Positions 52,601-60,310 of a stretch of 64,000 bases of DNA are shown one piece after another. The stretch lies in NCBI GenBank assembly GCA_900314925.1, contig OMXC01000011.1:163056-227055 (forward strand), read 5' to 3'. The stretch comes from an uncultured Bacteroidales bacterium. Its GTDB lineage: Bacteria > Bacteroidota > Bacteroidia > Bacteroidales > P3. Position numbers and translations under genes: made by a program. Below the pieces are notes generated by a model. It saw only the letters and a list, made by a program, of their open reading frames with translations. It made no database searches and was not told the origin of the DNA. Within the stretch, counting starts at the first letter, position 1. The number at the start of each line of letters is the position of its first letter.

Positions 52601-55600
52601 GTCCCGATGAGGCCTGGACGCCATCATATCGAGATGGTGGTTGAGGTCACTGGCGATACCATCCCATCAAACGATACCATACGTCGCGACTTTATTGTCA
52701 GCTTCTGCGGAACCAGTTACACAATCTCCTCTGACGCCACGGCCGATTACCACGCCATCGGCGAGGCTGTCGATTCTTTGAACAATGTCGGCATTGCAGG
52801 CCCCGTGGTCTTCAACATCGCCGGCGAAACCTTTGTCGAGCAGGTCCTTCTCCGTGAAGTGGCTGGTGCGTCAACCACCAACACCATATCCTTCGTCGGC
52901 GAGTCAGACAGCACTACGGTACTTATGGCCGCACCCACCACGGCAGCCAACTATGTGTTCAAGATGGACGGTGCCTCCAATGTCATCGTGCGCAACATGC
53001 TGATTGTGTCGCGTCCGCCCAGCGGTACTAACGGCAATGTCCTTGCCGTGAACAATGTTGACGGCCTCACAATGCAGAATACCACCATCCGTGTAAAGGG
53101 AACTATCGCTAACGACAAGGCCTCGTGTATCGTGCTAGACAGCGCCGTGAGCAACCTTCTGATTCAGGACTGCTGGTTAGACAGTGGCTTCTACTCTGTC
53201 AAAGGCATCCAGAACGGCGCCGATTTCAGCAACATAACCTTCCTCAACAACCGCATCTTCAGCTTCTGCTCCACGGCTGTAAGTCTTAAGCATGTGCAGG
53301 GTATTGAGATCTTCAGAAACGATATAATCAGCGACCAGGCTACAGACAGCCGCGGTCTGCTCGGCATCGGTCTCGAGGATGTGTCCGGCGACTTCTCCAT
53401 ACAGAAGAACCACATATACCTTGTCGACAACAAGAAAGGCGGTAAGATGGGCATAAACCTTGTCGACGCTGTGTTCAACAACCAGCGGCAAGGCTACATC
53501 GTCAACAACATGATAAGCTGCTACGCCACCAATGCCAAGGGTATTACCAAGCCCTCCGGTATCTACATGAAGGATTGCCAGTATATTAATGTACTCTACA
53601 ATTCTATACGTATGGAGGCGGGTACTATTGCCGACTCTCGTGCCCTGAAGGTCGAGAAGTCGAACAGTGGCATTGCTGACAATATCCTGCTTATGAACAA
53701 CATCATCGCCAACTTCAGCTCTATAGCCTATGAAGTCACTGCCGATGTCAACATGAGCAGCTCCGACTACAACGCTTACTACTCGCCTGAAGGCGCCAAC
53801 CTCGCCAAATGGGGCGCTGTCGCCTGCAGCACCCTTGCCGACCTTCAGGCCGCCAACCAGAAGGACGGAAGCTCCATGCAGACAGAGCCCTACTTCATGG
53901 CTATCGACGACCTGCACCTTACCATGACCAACCTGGTCGGCAAGGCTCAGTACAACCCCGACGTCATCGACGACATCGACGACAGCATCCGTTCTCAGGT
54001 GCCGAGCCCGACTATCGGCGCCCAGGAGATGTTCCGCCTCACACACAACATGTCCATCGTCCGCGTCATCTCGCCCCAGATGCCCACCAACTTCAACTTC
54101 AACACCACCACCAATATGCCGCCCAACATCGAGAGCGACTCGGTGCTCGTCAAAGTTGAGTTCTACAACAATGGCAGCACCACGGAGAACGCCGCCACAT
54201 GGTATGCCTATATAGAGGGGTACGACTCCGTCACGGCGACGCCGTTGCGTAGCCTCGGCTCGGTGCCGACAGGCACGCTGAAGATAGACTCGGTAAACGT
54301 CTATTCACCCCTCGGACTGATAGACACTAACCTCATCCGCGTAGTGCTCAACTGCCCCGACGACCGCGACACCGCCGACAATCAGATTGACAAGAAGTTC
54401 TACCTTGCCCCGGCATTCGACATCAAGACCACGCTTATCCGCTCCAGCAGAGACAAGTGCTCGCTCCAGCAGACACAGGTGTCCATCACCCTCAAGAACG
54501 TCGGCTTCAAACCCATCCCCAGCGGCATCCCGTTCACTATCGGCCTCCATGCCGATGCCTTTAAAACCAACTACCAGCCTGCCAACAAACTCTCAATACG
54601 GACCATGCCAGACACCGTTATTGAGACCGTCACGTTCGACACCCCGCTGCCGCTTGACATCTCACGTGAGCTGGTCTTCGACTCCCTGGTCAACTTCTAC
54701 CCGACAGATACCGCCATCGACCTCAAGATACTGCTTGAAGGCTGGTGCCACTTCCCCTATGACATCAAGCCTGACAACGACAGCACAAAGAACAACGGCA
54801 ACAATATCTCGCACAGCTTTGACTCCTACTACTCGCCCGAACCGCCTGTCGGCTACGACACCACCTTCGACTATGGCACCTTCGGCGAAGTCCGCGCCTC
54901 GCAGGTCAACGGCCGCCCCGTCAGGTGGTATCGCGACTCCACGGCCGCCCCGTTCTACAGTGTCACCAACTACGCCAACTCCTGCTGGTGGCGCACCACG
55001 CCGCAGTTCTTCCACGACTCCACCTACTATCTGCAGTGCTTCAGCGCCAAAAACTGCCCCAGCTATTTCTCCGAGGTTCATGTCAACGTCCTTCCGCAAC
55101 TTGATAACGACCTCGCCATCGAGGGCGTCGTCTCGCCGCTGGGCAACCGTGTCTACATGGAGAACGACACCGTCCGTATCACCATCTCCAACTACGGCTT
55201 GCAACCTCAGCAGAACTTCCCCGTGACCTACCAGATCCGCAAGAAAGCCAGCCAGGCGCCCCTCATCCAGGAGGTCACCGAGATCTGCTCCACCCTCGTC
55301 GATGTGGGCCAGACCATCGTCTACACCTTCGACACCCTCATCCAGATCCCCACTCCGCTCGCCGACGGCGTCTACTACGTGCGTGCCTGGACCGACCTGG
55401 CAAACGACGAGTCGCGCCGCAACGACACCCTGCACCTGAGCAACAACATGCGCACCGGCACCGCCAAGGACACCGTCCTCGACTACAGGTTCAGAACCCT
55501 CAAGGAGGGCACCTACCCCGCCTGCGCCAACCTTGTCGACCCCCTGTCAGACAGTATCGATATCGTCCGCATATCGTTCAACGACATCGATGTCGAGCTG

Positions 55601-58504
55601 CCCCCCATGGGTCGTTCCTACACCAACTTCGGCAACAACTTCCCCAACCCCGACTACCCCGTCTGCCACGTCACACGCGGCACCTCCGACAGCATCATCA
55701 TCGCCATCGCCAACCCGAGCAACCTCGTCGACCGCGACCGCGGCCGTGTAGCGGCCTATATCGACTTCAACCGCGACGGCTCCTTCGACGACCCCGGCGA
55801 ATGCATTGTGTCGCCCACGGCTTTGTACACAGACTCCCTGCTGCGCGCCCTTGTCACTATACCGCAAAGCGCCTCGCTCGGCTACATGAAGATGCGCGTC
55901 TCTGCCTCGGTATACAACTACCCGATGCACTACGGCACTCCCGGCGAGTGGCTCGCCAAATTGGGCCACAACGTCGACTTCCTCCTCTTCGTCGACCAGC
56001 AGCCGCAACCCGTCGATATAGCCCTTACGCAGATAGTCTCTCCGCGCGACAAGCTCGTCTACGACTCGTTGCCCAAGAACATCTCCTTCCGCATGGTCAA
56101 CAAGGGCGCCTCCCCCATCACGAGTGCCCACATCTACTACACCTTCGCCGACGGCGAATACGTTGACACGGCCGACTTCACCTGGAGCGGCATCCTGCAG
56201 CCCGGCCGCAGCACCGTTGCCACCCTCCCGCCGCATGTCTTCCAGCCCGGCACCTCGGTGCTCACCATCTGGCACGCCGTGCCCGGCGACACCAATCGCG
56301 TCAACGACACCCTGCGCTGGGAGTACCATCGCTTCCACACCATATTCCTCACCTTCGACGACAAATTCGACTCTGTCAACACTTGGTACGCCCCTGTCGG
56401 CTACAACAAGTACGCCCAGAACTTCTGGCAGCGTGGCACACCCTCCAAGCCCGGCGTCAGCTACTTCAGCAACGCCTATTCGCAGCCTAACTCATGGGTC
56501 ACAGACCTCAACTCCAAGATCTCCGGTTCCATCGGCAACGTGAGCTACCTCTACAGCCCCGTCATCGACATATCGCAGATACGTCCCGACACGCTCTTCT
56601 TCTACATCGCTCACAACCTCTCCAACGGCAGCAAGATGCACATCGAATACTACAGCTACCGCCGACAGTGGGAACTCCTCGACGACGACTCGCTGCTGAC
56701 GTGGTACAACAACACCGAAGACCAATGCTTCACCGGCGACCACGCATGGTATCGCCGCTACATCAGCACCCGCGTCCTCCGCGGCAACTTCAACGAACGC
56801 CTCCAGTTCCGCTTCGTGTACACCACACCGCAGAAGAACAGCAACACCAACTTCGGCGGCGGCTGCGCCATCGACAACTTCCGCATAGTACGCGGCCGCA
56901 ACCGCATCGATGCCGGCATCGTGGCCATCACCAAGCCCGAGCAGCCCAAGTACGGCCAGACCCTCTATCCTGAAGTCGTCGTCAAGAACTATGGCACCGA
57001 CACCATCCGCCAGTTGCAGATGGGCTACACCTACTACGGCACGCACCTTGCGCGTATGAACACCATAACGTGTCTCTTGCCGCCCGACGAGCTGGACACC
57101 ATCACCTTCGAGTCGCCCTTCACCGTCACCAGCGACTTCCCCGACACCTTCGCCCTCACGGCCTTCACCAACCTCACATCTACCGACATCTACCGCGACA
57201 ACGACACCCTCAGCAGGATCTACACCCTCTCGCCCCTTGGCGGCGACATAGCCCTCACCTCCTTCATCTATCCGCATGAGAGAGTCGTCGGCGGCGACTC
57301 CATCACCGTCACCGTCGGCGTCCGCAACATGGGCCTGGCGCCCATCTCCAGCGCCACACTCAGCTACACCGTCGGCAACAACCGCTTCGACGAGGAAGTG
57401 GATATCGTCGAGCTCCTCGGCCATCCCCTCGTCACGCGCGAGACGCTCAACTACACCTTCCATGCCAAGTTCCGGGCCTCCATGGGTGTCATGAACCTCA
57501 CAGCCTTCGCCAAGTGCGACAGCAACGAGTACCTCTACAACGACACCGTCCGCCTGCGCGTCAATGGCATCAGCGCTATCACCGATGTCGCCGCCACCTC
57601 CATGGTGGTCGACACATCCGACTACAACTATGTTCGCTTCCAGCTCGTCGTCGAGAACCGCGGAGCTCGCGGCGTCAACAACTTCGAGGTCGGCTTCTGG
57701 TACGACAACGACACCACCACCAAAGTCGTGGAGACCTTCTACCGCGCCGCACCCCTGACGGCCCTCAGCATGACCACCCACCTCTTCGACGTCGCCCTGC
57801 CTCAGCGTCAGGCCGGCTACCACACCGTGACAGGCTACGTGCACTCCGTCGAGGACAACGACCGCACCAACGACACCACCACCGTCATAGCCCGACAGTT
57901 TGTCGACATCGAGGTCCTCGGCATCCTCGTCGAGGAGAACGCCAACCCCGACTGCCGCGTCTTCATGCGTGTGCGCAACCTCGGCAACCTCGCCCTCGTG
58001 GGCAAGACCCTGCCTCTCCGCGCCACCATCAACGGCAACGACATCTCCTACAACGTCGTGCGACGCCTCGACCCGGGCGCTGTGACCCTCATCGAGTTCA
58101 ACCGCACCATCCCCAAGAGCCCCATGCGCCACTACACCGGCAGCGGCCGCATACAGAACCTCGCCGCCGACGTCAACCCCGACAACAACCAGACCACCAA
58201 CGTCATCGTTGTCAACTACGTCGAGGGCATACCCACCGTCAACGGCAACCAGTTCATCCTCGGCCAGAACTACCCCAACCCCTTCAGCGGCACCACCACC
58301 GTGCCCTTCACGCTCCCCGCCGCCTCCGACGTCAGCCTCTTCGTCATGGACGCCATGGGCAAGATCGTCTACACCGACGGCGGCTTCTACCCCGAGGGCG
58401 ACAACACCTTCGTGCTCGACCTCGGCAGCTTCGCCACCGGTGTCTACTACTACGGCATCGTCGTCGACGGCCAACGCCAGATGCGCAAGCTCATCGTCAA
58501 GTGA
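46667..58504 (+). CDS. Giant (3945-residue) T9SS type A surface protein
   Basis: Signal peptide (MKTRFFILGAIFVVLGFGAKAQ without its middle would be typical; cleavage after KAQ), then a chain of extracellular modules: a MAM/jellyroll-like domain near the start, a right-handed beta helix (bases about 48690-49980), CARDB/APHP-like Ig modules, a lamin-tail-like part (about 50550-51200), a second beta helix (about 52730-53990), more Ig modules, a GEVED domain (about 55680-56000, with AAYIDFNRDGSFDDPGE), a second jellyroll (about 56340-56930) and four CARDB-like repeats. It ends with a T9SS type A sorting domain (GQNYPNPFSGTTTVPF ... GVYYYGIVVDGQRQMRKL). It is presumably displayed at the cell surface, for adhesion or polymer binding; no catalytic site is visible. 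Start chosen at the ATG 46667 because it opens the signal peptide. Confidence 0.9.
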   Translation: MKTRFFILGAIFVVLGFGAKAQVNIMYEQGFEENEPVTYSVTPTTGMVYSTDFYAGGARSIKLVQAKTEDVMFVTDTIDFRNNLTLRYISLEFDHICNVDANISSGGTDYQIGLIEVKLADEPDARYRRLTGSANYNTDRDEYSVEFRSTGAFNRQSYSDWSPNPTNANWKSERFDIDDMLNSSVPAENRRLMFRFVLKKRTMTGNVTGSGWWIDNLRIRASQNEMIEPKIKMALYPDGGAHPSSRGAKVVMDARTDVLQGINTDSAYLFYTIGSDLTPIRMQMAFVGDYTGRDNVVYKRFAARIPFHGYDTVMRFYCVVRDATANANMSRYPVATDSWVTYWCTRGKEFIPTTTPPVLVGTTQSANFPFIKYSDTRSEWVLDSALLRSAGYEAGAITSMRFTYAENVSAQTRPNFQFRMKNVPASYTVPSDDSQPFTKDYMEVVWDSTLAIVAATTGTDLVINFQDTFFYAGGDIVMQAINNGNVDPLGVKIKMITSPNNKKSKYFYGKSAGYQINAYEDDEMTASSFSENIRPAIVFAEQKNQPLLYDAGVASLMFPNYDSPIITQPSHIDVELKNFGALPFNSAVINYMIDSTTGSYRWNGTLASGASTTVTVATGVTLTPGFHTLKAWTLDTLTAGGALYRDHEPYNNLSSRNNPGDTSFIVCAGPLNGVRNVGGDNADYGTIEEFLFSLSRCGINDSLVVRLAPGSYPPFVMPEVDGLTEQHYIVFEPATSNVTLYASAATGAQNIVDLTNVSNIRFRNINFVRRGGALANMVIMAEGGSNYRFDNCRFIDSLVASVASMRIGCMINSGYANNVTVDGCEFVGGEIGVDISGHAADLRSTGATVVNSLFSNQYTNGVRVQFVTNAMVEHNELYDVQSNSSYVMLVYACYGNVSVKANKIYTSHGAGALGLSGVNGSQANHAVVANNMIVCADDGNANLLTTPFNIIGGNWMDVVYNSVKMTAPQRSNIASATFGGGALNNSMFVNNIVACFDETNYALNFAAYNQTSNTIGHNVYYSEGVNLNRRGTQSYQNMEQWAAVVPMDGTSRSLDPSYLNGSLVDLRTFNRFIKGIGTPVPTVNTDMFDTVRDAQHPCPGAFEFVSLNYDFEVEALTSPSADVCAMPENVELVVRLRNSGSSTFVPNSTRTMTMSYQINGGSVNTYNITQTLPADDTVSIHTGRMLQLPANGLWDSVYRIRIWLTCANDPNGTNDSNTFTVVSRYQQPDATDYTQNVQYASATVVKPTTSLTEWSVYNDPNAPKRRSQVLWYNSPDDADYYYRGDSITTGVLRRDSVVYFKQRRMLPIVRITQVLLQKNNTVPGLTSPMPSWIKPTIAVAVQLTNVGDDTAYLSGDTLRTISTTTAMNNKIIKFGNNVKIAPGEFLVVQFAGGTYSGTGPTVYAQEIKQSQLADVPNLAIIYRHNGATEDAIAMNNETTAAAWTNQNVPSYVWTGGGISVTSSATGGLVRTAFNGTAADWRLATSASPVFIGEIDNKWIRYADNGCPTGMAEAHLLMLNQPSVDVAVQVMPLPSGCSLGNEPVTVAVSNFGLQPAVNLTLNYAVGSTVVSETLTAPIPGGGDTMYTFLQRLNMNVPHDSVFNLTVYATKDANDNMNSNDTSYTSATALYSPGMPNMGTPVTALYGRQVTLSHMPADGIPVWYDSLGNALDTGYTYTTPMLYVNTAMQIGYLATQKAEGQIGTGTTKSGQKAYPSPYQNKNKFAKQQFIYSASELRSLGMQEGKIHSISFFLADMLSTLDSVVFDSMYAISLGLTDDTIFSNTTDWKSTSLVYSRQNFTIRRAEHLNNWIEHTLDSVFVWDGVSSLVVQVSFSKSQAMNNGGLQTYLTNKNNTTLHYVSDNYPTGGVLGFTGTGVKEKKRPNIIIEHTVYGCPGQRQTININLVGSPDYDAKLEWPEGTDSIAYNSCGNITMDVKISNLGSNPLNNFPIKYSLDGGDYVNYMVTNSIAAGSSLTTQFMSVPMRPGRHHIEMVVEVTGDTIPSNDTIRRDFIVSFCGTSYTISSDATADYHAIGEAVDSLNNVGIAGPVVFNIAGETFVEQVLLREVAGASTTNTISFVGESDSTTVLMAAPTTAANYVFKMDGASNVIVRNMLIVSRPPSGTNGNVLAVNNVDGLTMQNTTIRVKGTIANDKASCIVLDSAVSNLLIQDCWLDSGFYSVKGIQNGADFSNITFLNNRIFSFCSTAVSLKHVQGIEIFRNDIISDQATDSRGLLGIGLEDVSGDFSIQKNHIYLVDNKKGGKMGINLVDAVFNNQRQGYIVNNMISCYATNAKGITKPSGIYMKDCQYINVLYNSIRMEAGTIADSRALKVEKSNSGIADNILLMNNIIANFSSIAYEVTADVNMSSSDYNAYYSPEGANLAKWGAVACSTLADLQAANQKDGSSMQTEPYFMAIDDLHLTMTNLVGKAQYNPDVIDDIDDSIRSQVPSPTIGAQEMFRLTHNMSIVRVISPQMPTNFNFNTTTNMPPNIESDSVLVKVEFYNNGSTTENAATWYAYIEGYDSVTATPLRSLGSVPTGTLKIDSVNVYSPLGLIDTNLIRVVLNCPDDRDTADNQIDKKFYLAPAFDIKTTLIRSSRDKCSLQQTQVSITLKNVGFKPIPSGIPFTIGLHADAFKTNYQPANKLSIRTMPDTVIETVTFDTPLPLDISRELVFDSLVNFYPTDTAIDLKILLEGWCHFPYDIKPDNDSTKNNGNNISHSFDSYYSPEPPVGYDTTFDYGTFGEVRASQVNGRPVRWYRDSTAAPFYSVTNYANSCWWRTTPQFFHDSTYYLQCFSAKNCPSYFSEVHVNVLPQLDNDLAIEGVVSPLGNRVYMENDTVRITISNYGLQPQQNFPVTYQIRKKASQAPLIQEVTEICSTLVDVGQTIVYTFDTLIQIPTPLADGVYYVRAWTDLANDESRRNDTLHLSNNMRTGTAKDTVLDYRFRTLKEGTYPACANLVDPLSDSIDIVRISFNDIDVELPPMGRSYTNFGNNFPNPDYPVCHVTRGTSDSIIIAIANPSNLVDRDRGRVAAYIDFNRDGSFDDPGECIVSPTALYTDSLLRALVTIPQSASLGYMKMRVSASVYNYPMHYGTPGEWLAKLGHNVDFLLFVDQQPQPVDIALTQIVSPRDKLVYDSLPKNISFRMVNKGASPITSAHIYYTFADGEYVDTADFTWSGILQPGRSTVATLPPHVFQPGTSVLTIWHAVPGDTNRVNDTLRWEYHRFHTIFLTFDDKFDSVNTWYAPVGYNKYAQNFWQRGTPSKPGVSYFSNAYSQPNSWVTDLNSKISGSIGNVSYLYSPVIDISQIRPDTLFFYIAHNLSNGSKMHIEYYSYRRQWELLDDDSLLTWYNNTEDQCFTGDHAWYRRYISTRVLRGNFNERLQFRFVYTTPQKNSNTNFGGGCAIDNFRIVRGRNRIDAGIVAITKPEQPKYGQTLYPEVVVKNYGTDTIRQLQMGYTYYGTHLARMNTITCLLPPDELDTITFESPFTVTSDFPDTFALTAFTNLTSTDIYRDNDTLSRIYTLSPLGGDIALTSFIYPHERVVGGDSITVTVGVRNMGLAPISSATLSYTVGNNRFDEEVDIVELLGHPLVTRETLNYTFHAKFRASMGVMNLTAFAKCDSNEYLYNDTVRLRVNGISAITDVAATSMVVDTSDYNYVRFQLVVENRGARGVNNFEVGFWYDNDTTTKVVETFYRAAPLTALSMTTHLFDVALPQRQAGYHTVTGYVHSVEDNDRTNDTTTVIARQFVDIEVLGILVEENANPDCRVFMRVRNLGNLALVGKTLPLRATINGNDISYNVVRRLDPGAVTLIEFNRTIPKSPMRHYTGSGRIQNLAADVNPDNNQTTNVIVVNYVEGIPTVNGNQFILGQNYPNPFSGTTTVPFTLPAASDVSLFVMDAMGKIVYTDGGFYPEGDNTFVLDLGSFATGVYYYGIVVDGQRQMRKLIVK

Positions 58505-59964
58505 TGCTCCAGCGCTTCACAGCCTTCGCCGCCCAGCAGCACCTCTTCCCCCCGGGGCAGACGGTGCTGCTGGCCGTTAGCGGCGGCCGCGACTCCGTGG
58601 TCATGGCCCACCTCTTCCACCGCGCCGGCATCCCCTTCGAGATAGCCCACTGCAACTTCCACCTCCGCCCCGGCGACTGCGACCGCGACGAAGCCTTCGT
58701 GCGGCAGCTCGCCGCCGCCTACGGTGTCGCCTGCCATGTGGCCTCCTTCGACACACGCGCCGTCGCCGCCGCCACCGGCGAGAGCATCGAGCAGGCCGCA
58801 CGCCGCCTCCGCTACGAATTCTTCGCCCGGATCATAACCCACAATAACTCCCAACTCCCAACTCCCAACGCCCAACTAAAAACTCTCCTCGCCACCGCCC
58901 ACCACCGCGACGACTCCGTCGAGACCTTCTTCCTCAACCTCTTCCGCGGCACCGGCATCGCCGGCCTCCACGGCATACGCCCCCGCACAGAACTCAAAAC
59001 GCAAAACTCAAAACCCATAACTGTCGTCCATCCCATGCTCTCCTTCGGCCGCGCCGACATCGACGACTACGTCCGGCGGCACGGCCTCGAGTACGTGGAA
59101 GACTACACCAACAGCGAGCTCGACGCCCGCCGCAACCGCATACGCCACCAGCTCATGCCGCTGCTCCGCGAGCTCTACCCCTCCGTCGACGCCACCATGC
59201 AGGCCAACATAGGGCGCCTGCACGACACCGAGCTCTTCTATCGCGCCTATGTCGACCAGCTCCGCGCCTCCCTCGTGAAGCCCGTCGCCTCACGCCTCCC
59301 TTACCTCGACCTCGCCATGCTCGCCATCGACCTCCGGGCCCTCGCCGCCACTGACCTCCCCCTTGCCACACTCCTCTACGAACTCCTCCAGCCCTACGGC
59401 TTCTCCGCCCCCGTCGCCGCCGCCATCGCCGCCCATATACCTGTGCCCAGTGCCCACCCAAAAACGGAAAGCGTCCACCCCCCAACGCCCGAAAAAAACC
59501 GCGTCAGCCCACTTCCAACTACCAACTACCAACTACCCACTCCCCACACCGGCACCCGCTTCCTCTCCCCATCCCACGAAGCCGTCATCGACCGCGACCG
59601 CCTCGTCGTCGCCCCCCTGCTCCCCGTCGTCGCGCCACAGTTAAACACCACACTCTCCACCCTCAACTCTCAACTCTCAACTCCCCACACCACCGAGCAT
59701 ATCGACGCCGCCAGCGTCCGTCTCCCCCTCACCGTCCGCCCGTGGCAACCGGCCGACCGCTTCCACCCCTTCGGCATGCGCGGCAGCCGACTGGTGAGCG
59801 ACTTCCTCAAGGACTGCAAGCTCAACCTCATCGAGAAATGCCACGTCCACGTGGCCGTCGATGCCGACGGCCGCATCGTATGGGTCATCGGCTTGCGCCT
59901 CGACGACCGCTTCCGCCTCACCGAAACCACAACAGATGTCCTTTCGTTATCCGTTGAAAATTAA
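58504..59964 (+). CDS. tilS: tRNA(Ile)-lysidine synthase with repeat insertions
   Basis: 486 residues. The N-type ATP pyrophosphatase motif AVSGGRDSVVM (SGGRDS at 26-31) and the later blocks ATAHHRDDSVETFFLNLFRGTG (split by position) and RNRIRHQLMPLL identify TilS, which makes lysidine at the wobble base of tRNA-Ile(CAU). The C-terminal domain ends in DFLKDCKL...WVIGLRLDDRFRLT. Four low-complexity segments interrupt the protein in frame at residues ~111-128, 162-172, 316-349 and 378-397. The ATG shares one base with the stop of the giant gene (TGATG), so it depends on that transcript or on an internal promoter. The enzyme is essential, so the inserts must be tolerated. Confidence 0.92.
   Translation: MLQRFTAFAAQQHLFPPGQTVLLAVSGGRDSVVMAHLFHRAGIPFEIAHCNFHLRPGDCDRDEAFVRQLAAAYGVACHVASFDTRAVAAATGESIEQAARRLRYEFFARIITHNNSQLPTPNAQLKTLLATAHHRDDSVETFFLNLFRGTGIAGLHGIRPRTELKTQNSKPITVVHPMLSFGRADIDDYVRRHGLEYVEDYTNSELDARRNRIRHQLMPLLRELYPSVDATMQANIGRLHDTELFYRAYVDQLRASLVKPVASRLPYLDLAMLAIDLRALAATDLPLATLLYELLQPYGFSAPVAAAIAAHIPVPSAHPKTESVHPPTPEKNRVSPLPTTNYQLPTPHTGTRFLSPSHEAVIDRDRLVVAPLLPVVAPQLNTTLSTLNSQLSTPHTTEHIDAASVRLPLTVRPWQPADRFHPFGMRGSRLVSDFLKDCKLNLIEKCHVHVAVDADGRIVWVIGLRLDDRFRLTETTTDVLSLSVEN
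58834..58887 (+). repeat. tilS in-frame insert 1
   Basis: Tandem ACTCCCA-type heptamers encode NNSQLPTPNAQL between the helix RRLRYEFFARI and the conserved LATAHHRDDS. TilS proteins have no such segment at this place. Confidence 0.75.
58987..59019 (+). repeat. tilS in-frame insert 2
   Basis: Repeated AACTCAAAAC pieces encode TELKTQNSKPI between GIRPR and VVHPML. Confidence 0.7.
59449..59550 (+). repeat. tilS in-frame insert 3
   Basis: Low-complexity DNA including ACTACCA heptamers encodes a stretch with PTTNYQLPTPH within the variable C-terminal half. Confidence 0.7.
59635..59694 (+). repeat. tilS in-frame insert 4
   Basis: CAACTCT heptamers encode TLSTLNSQLSTPH before the final TilS C-terminal domain. 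Confidence 0.72.
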
Positions 59965-59968
59965 ACTA

Positions 59969-59991
59969 TTACGGCTCTGTAGAAGCCGTAA
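59969..59991 (+). other. Hairpin after tilS
   Basis: TTACGGCT-ctgtaga-AGCCGTAA, a perfect 8-bp stem 4 bp after the tilS stop. No U-run follows, so it is at best a weak terminator or an mRNA 3'-end stabiliser. Confidence 0.4.
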
Positions 59992-60013
59992 CTCGTTGAT
60001 TTACAGCCGCCGG

Positions 60014-60183
60014 TACGGAGCCCCTACGGCCCCTCTTCGGAGTCCCCTCGGCGATCCTTCGGCGATCCTTCGGCATTTCTTCAGTAGTTCTTCAGTAGTT
60101 CTTCAGTAGTATTTCAGTGTTCCACTGAAGAAGTATCGTTGAAGTATCGTTGAAATGCCGTACAGGCTCCGTAGGGACTCCGT
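60014..60183. repeat. Phased 11-bp repeat element, copy D
   Basis: Fifteen consecutive 11-bp steps without an indel: TACGGAGCCCC, TACGGCCCCTC, TTCGGAGTCCC, CTCGGCGATCC, TTCGGCGATCC, TTCGGCATTTC, TTCAGTAGTTC twice, TTCAGTAGTAT. Then the centre TTCAGTG-TTC-CACTGAA, two TATCGTTGAA-type units and two CCGTA-containing units. It lies between tilS and the secreted-protein pair, ending 72 bp before the -33 element of the next promoter. Confidence 0.94.
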
Positions 60184-60254
60184 TAGATTTACGTTAAAAT
60201 TGCATTAAATTACATGAGAAAAAAACAGTCATAACCTTTTTCGTGTAAAAATAT

Positions 60255-60285
60255 TTTGCCGGAAGAGAATAAATATGTATCTTTG
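60255..60285 (+). promoter_or_regulatory. Promoter of the secreted paralogue pair
   Basis: TTTG (60255-60258), 19 bp, TATCTTTG (60278-60285): a perfect match. The leader is about 22 nt. Confidence 0.82.
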
Positions 60286-60310
60286 CAGTCGAAAACGAAA
60301 ACAAAACATT

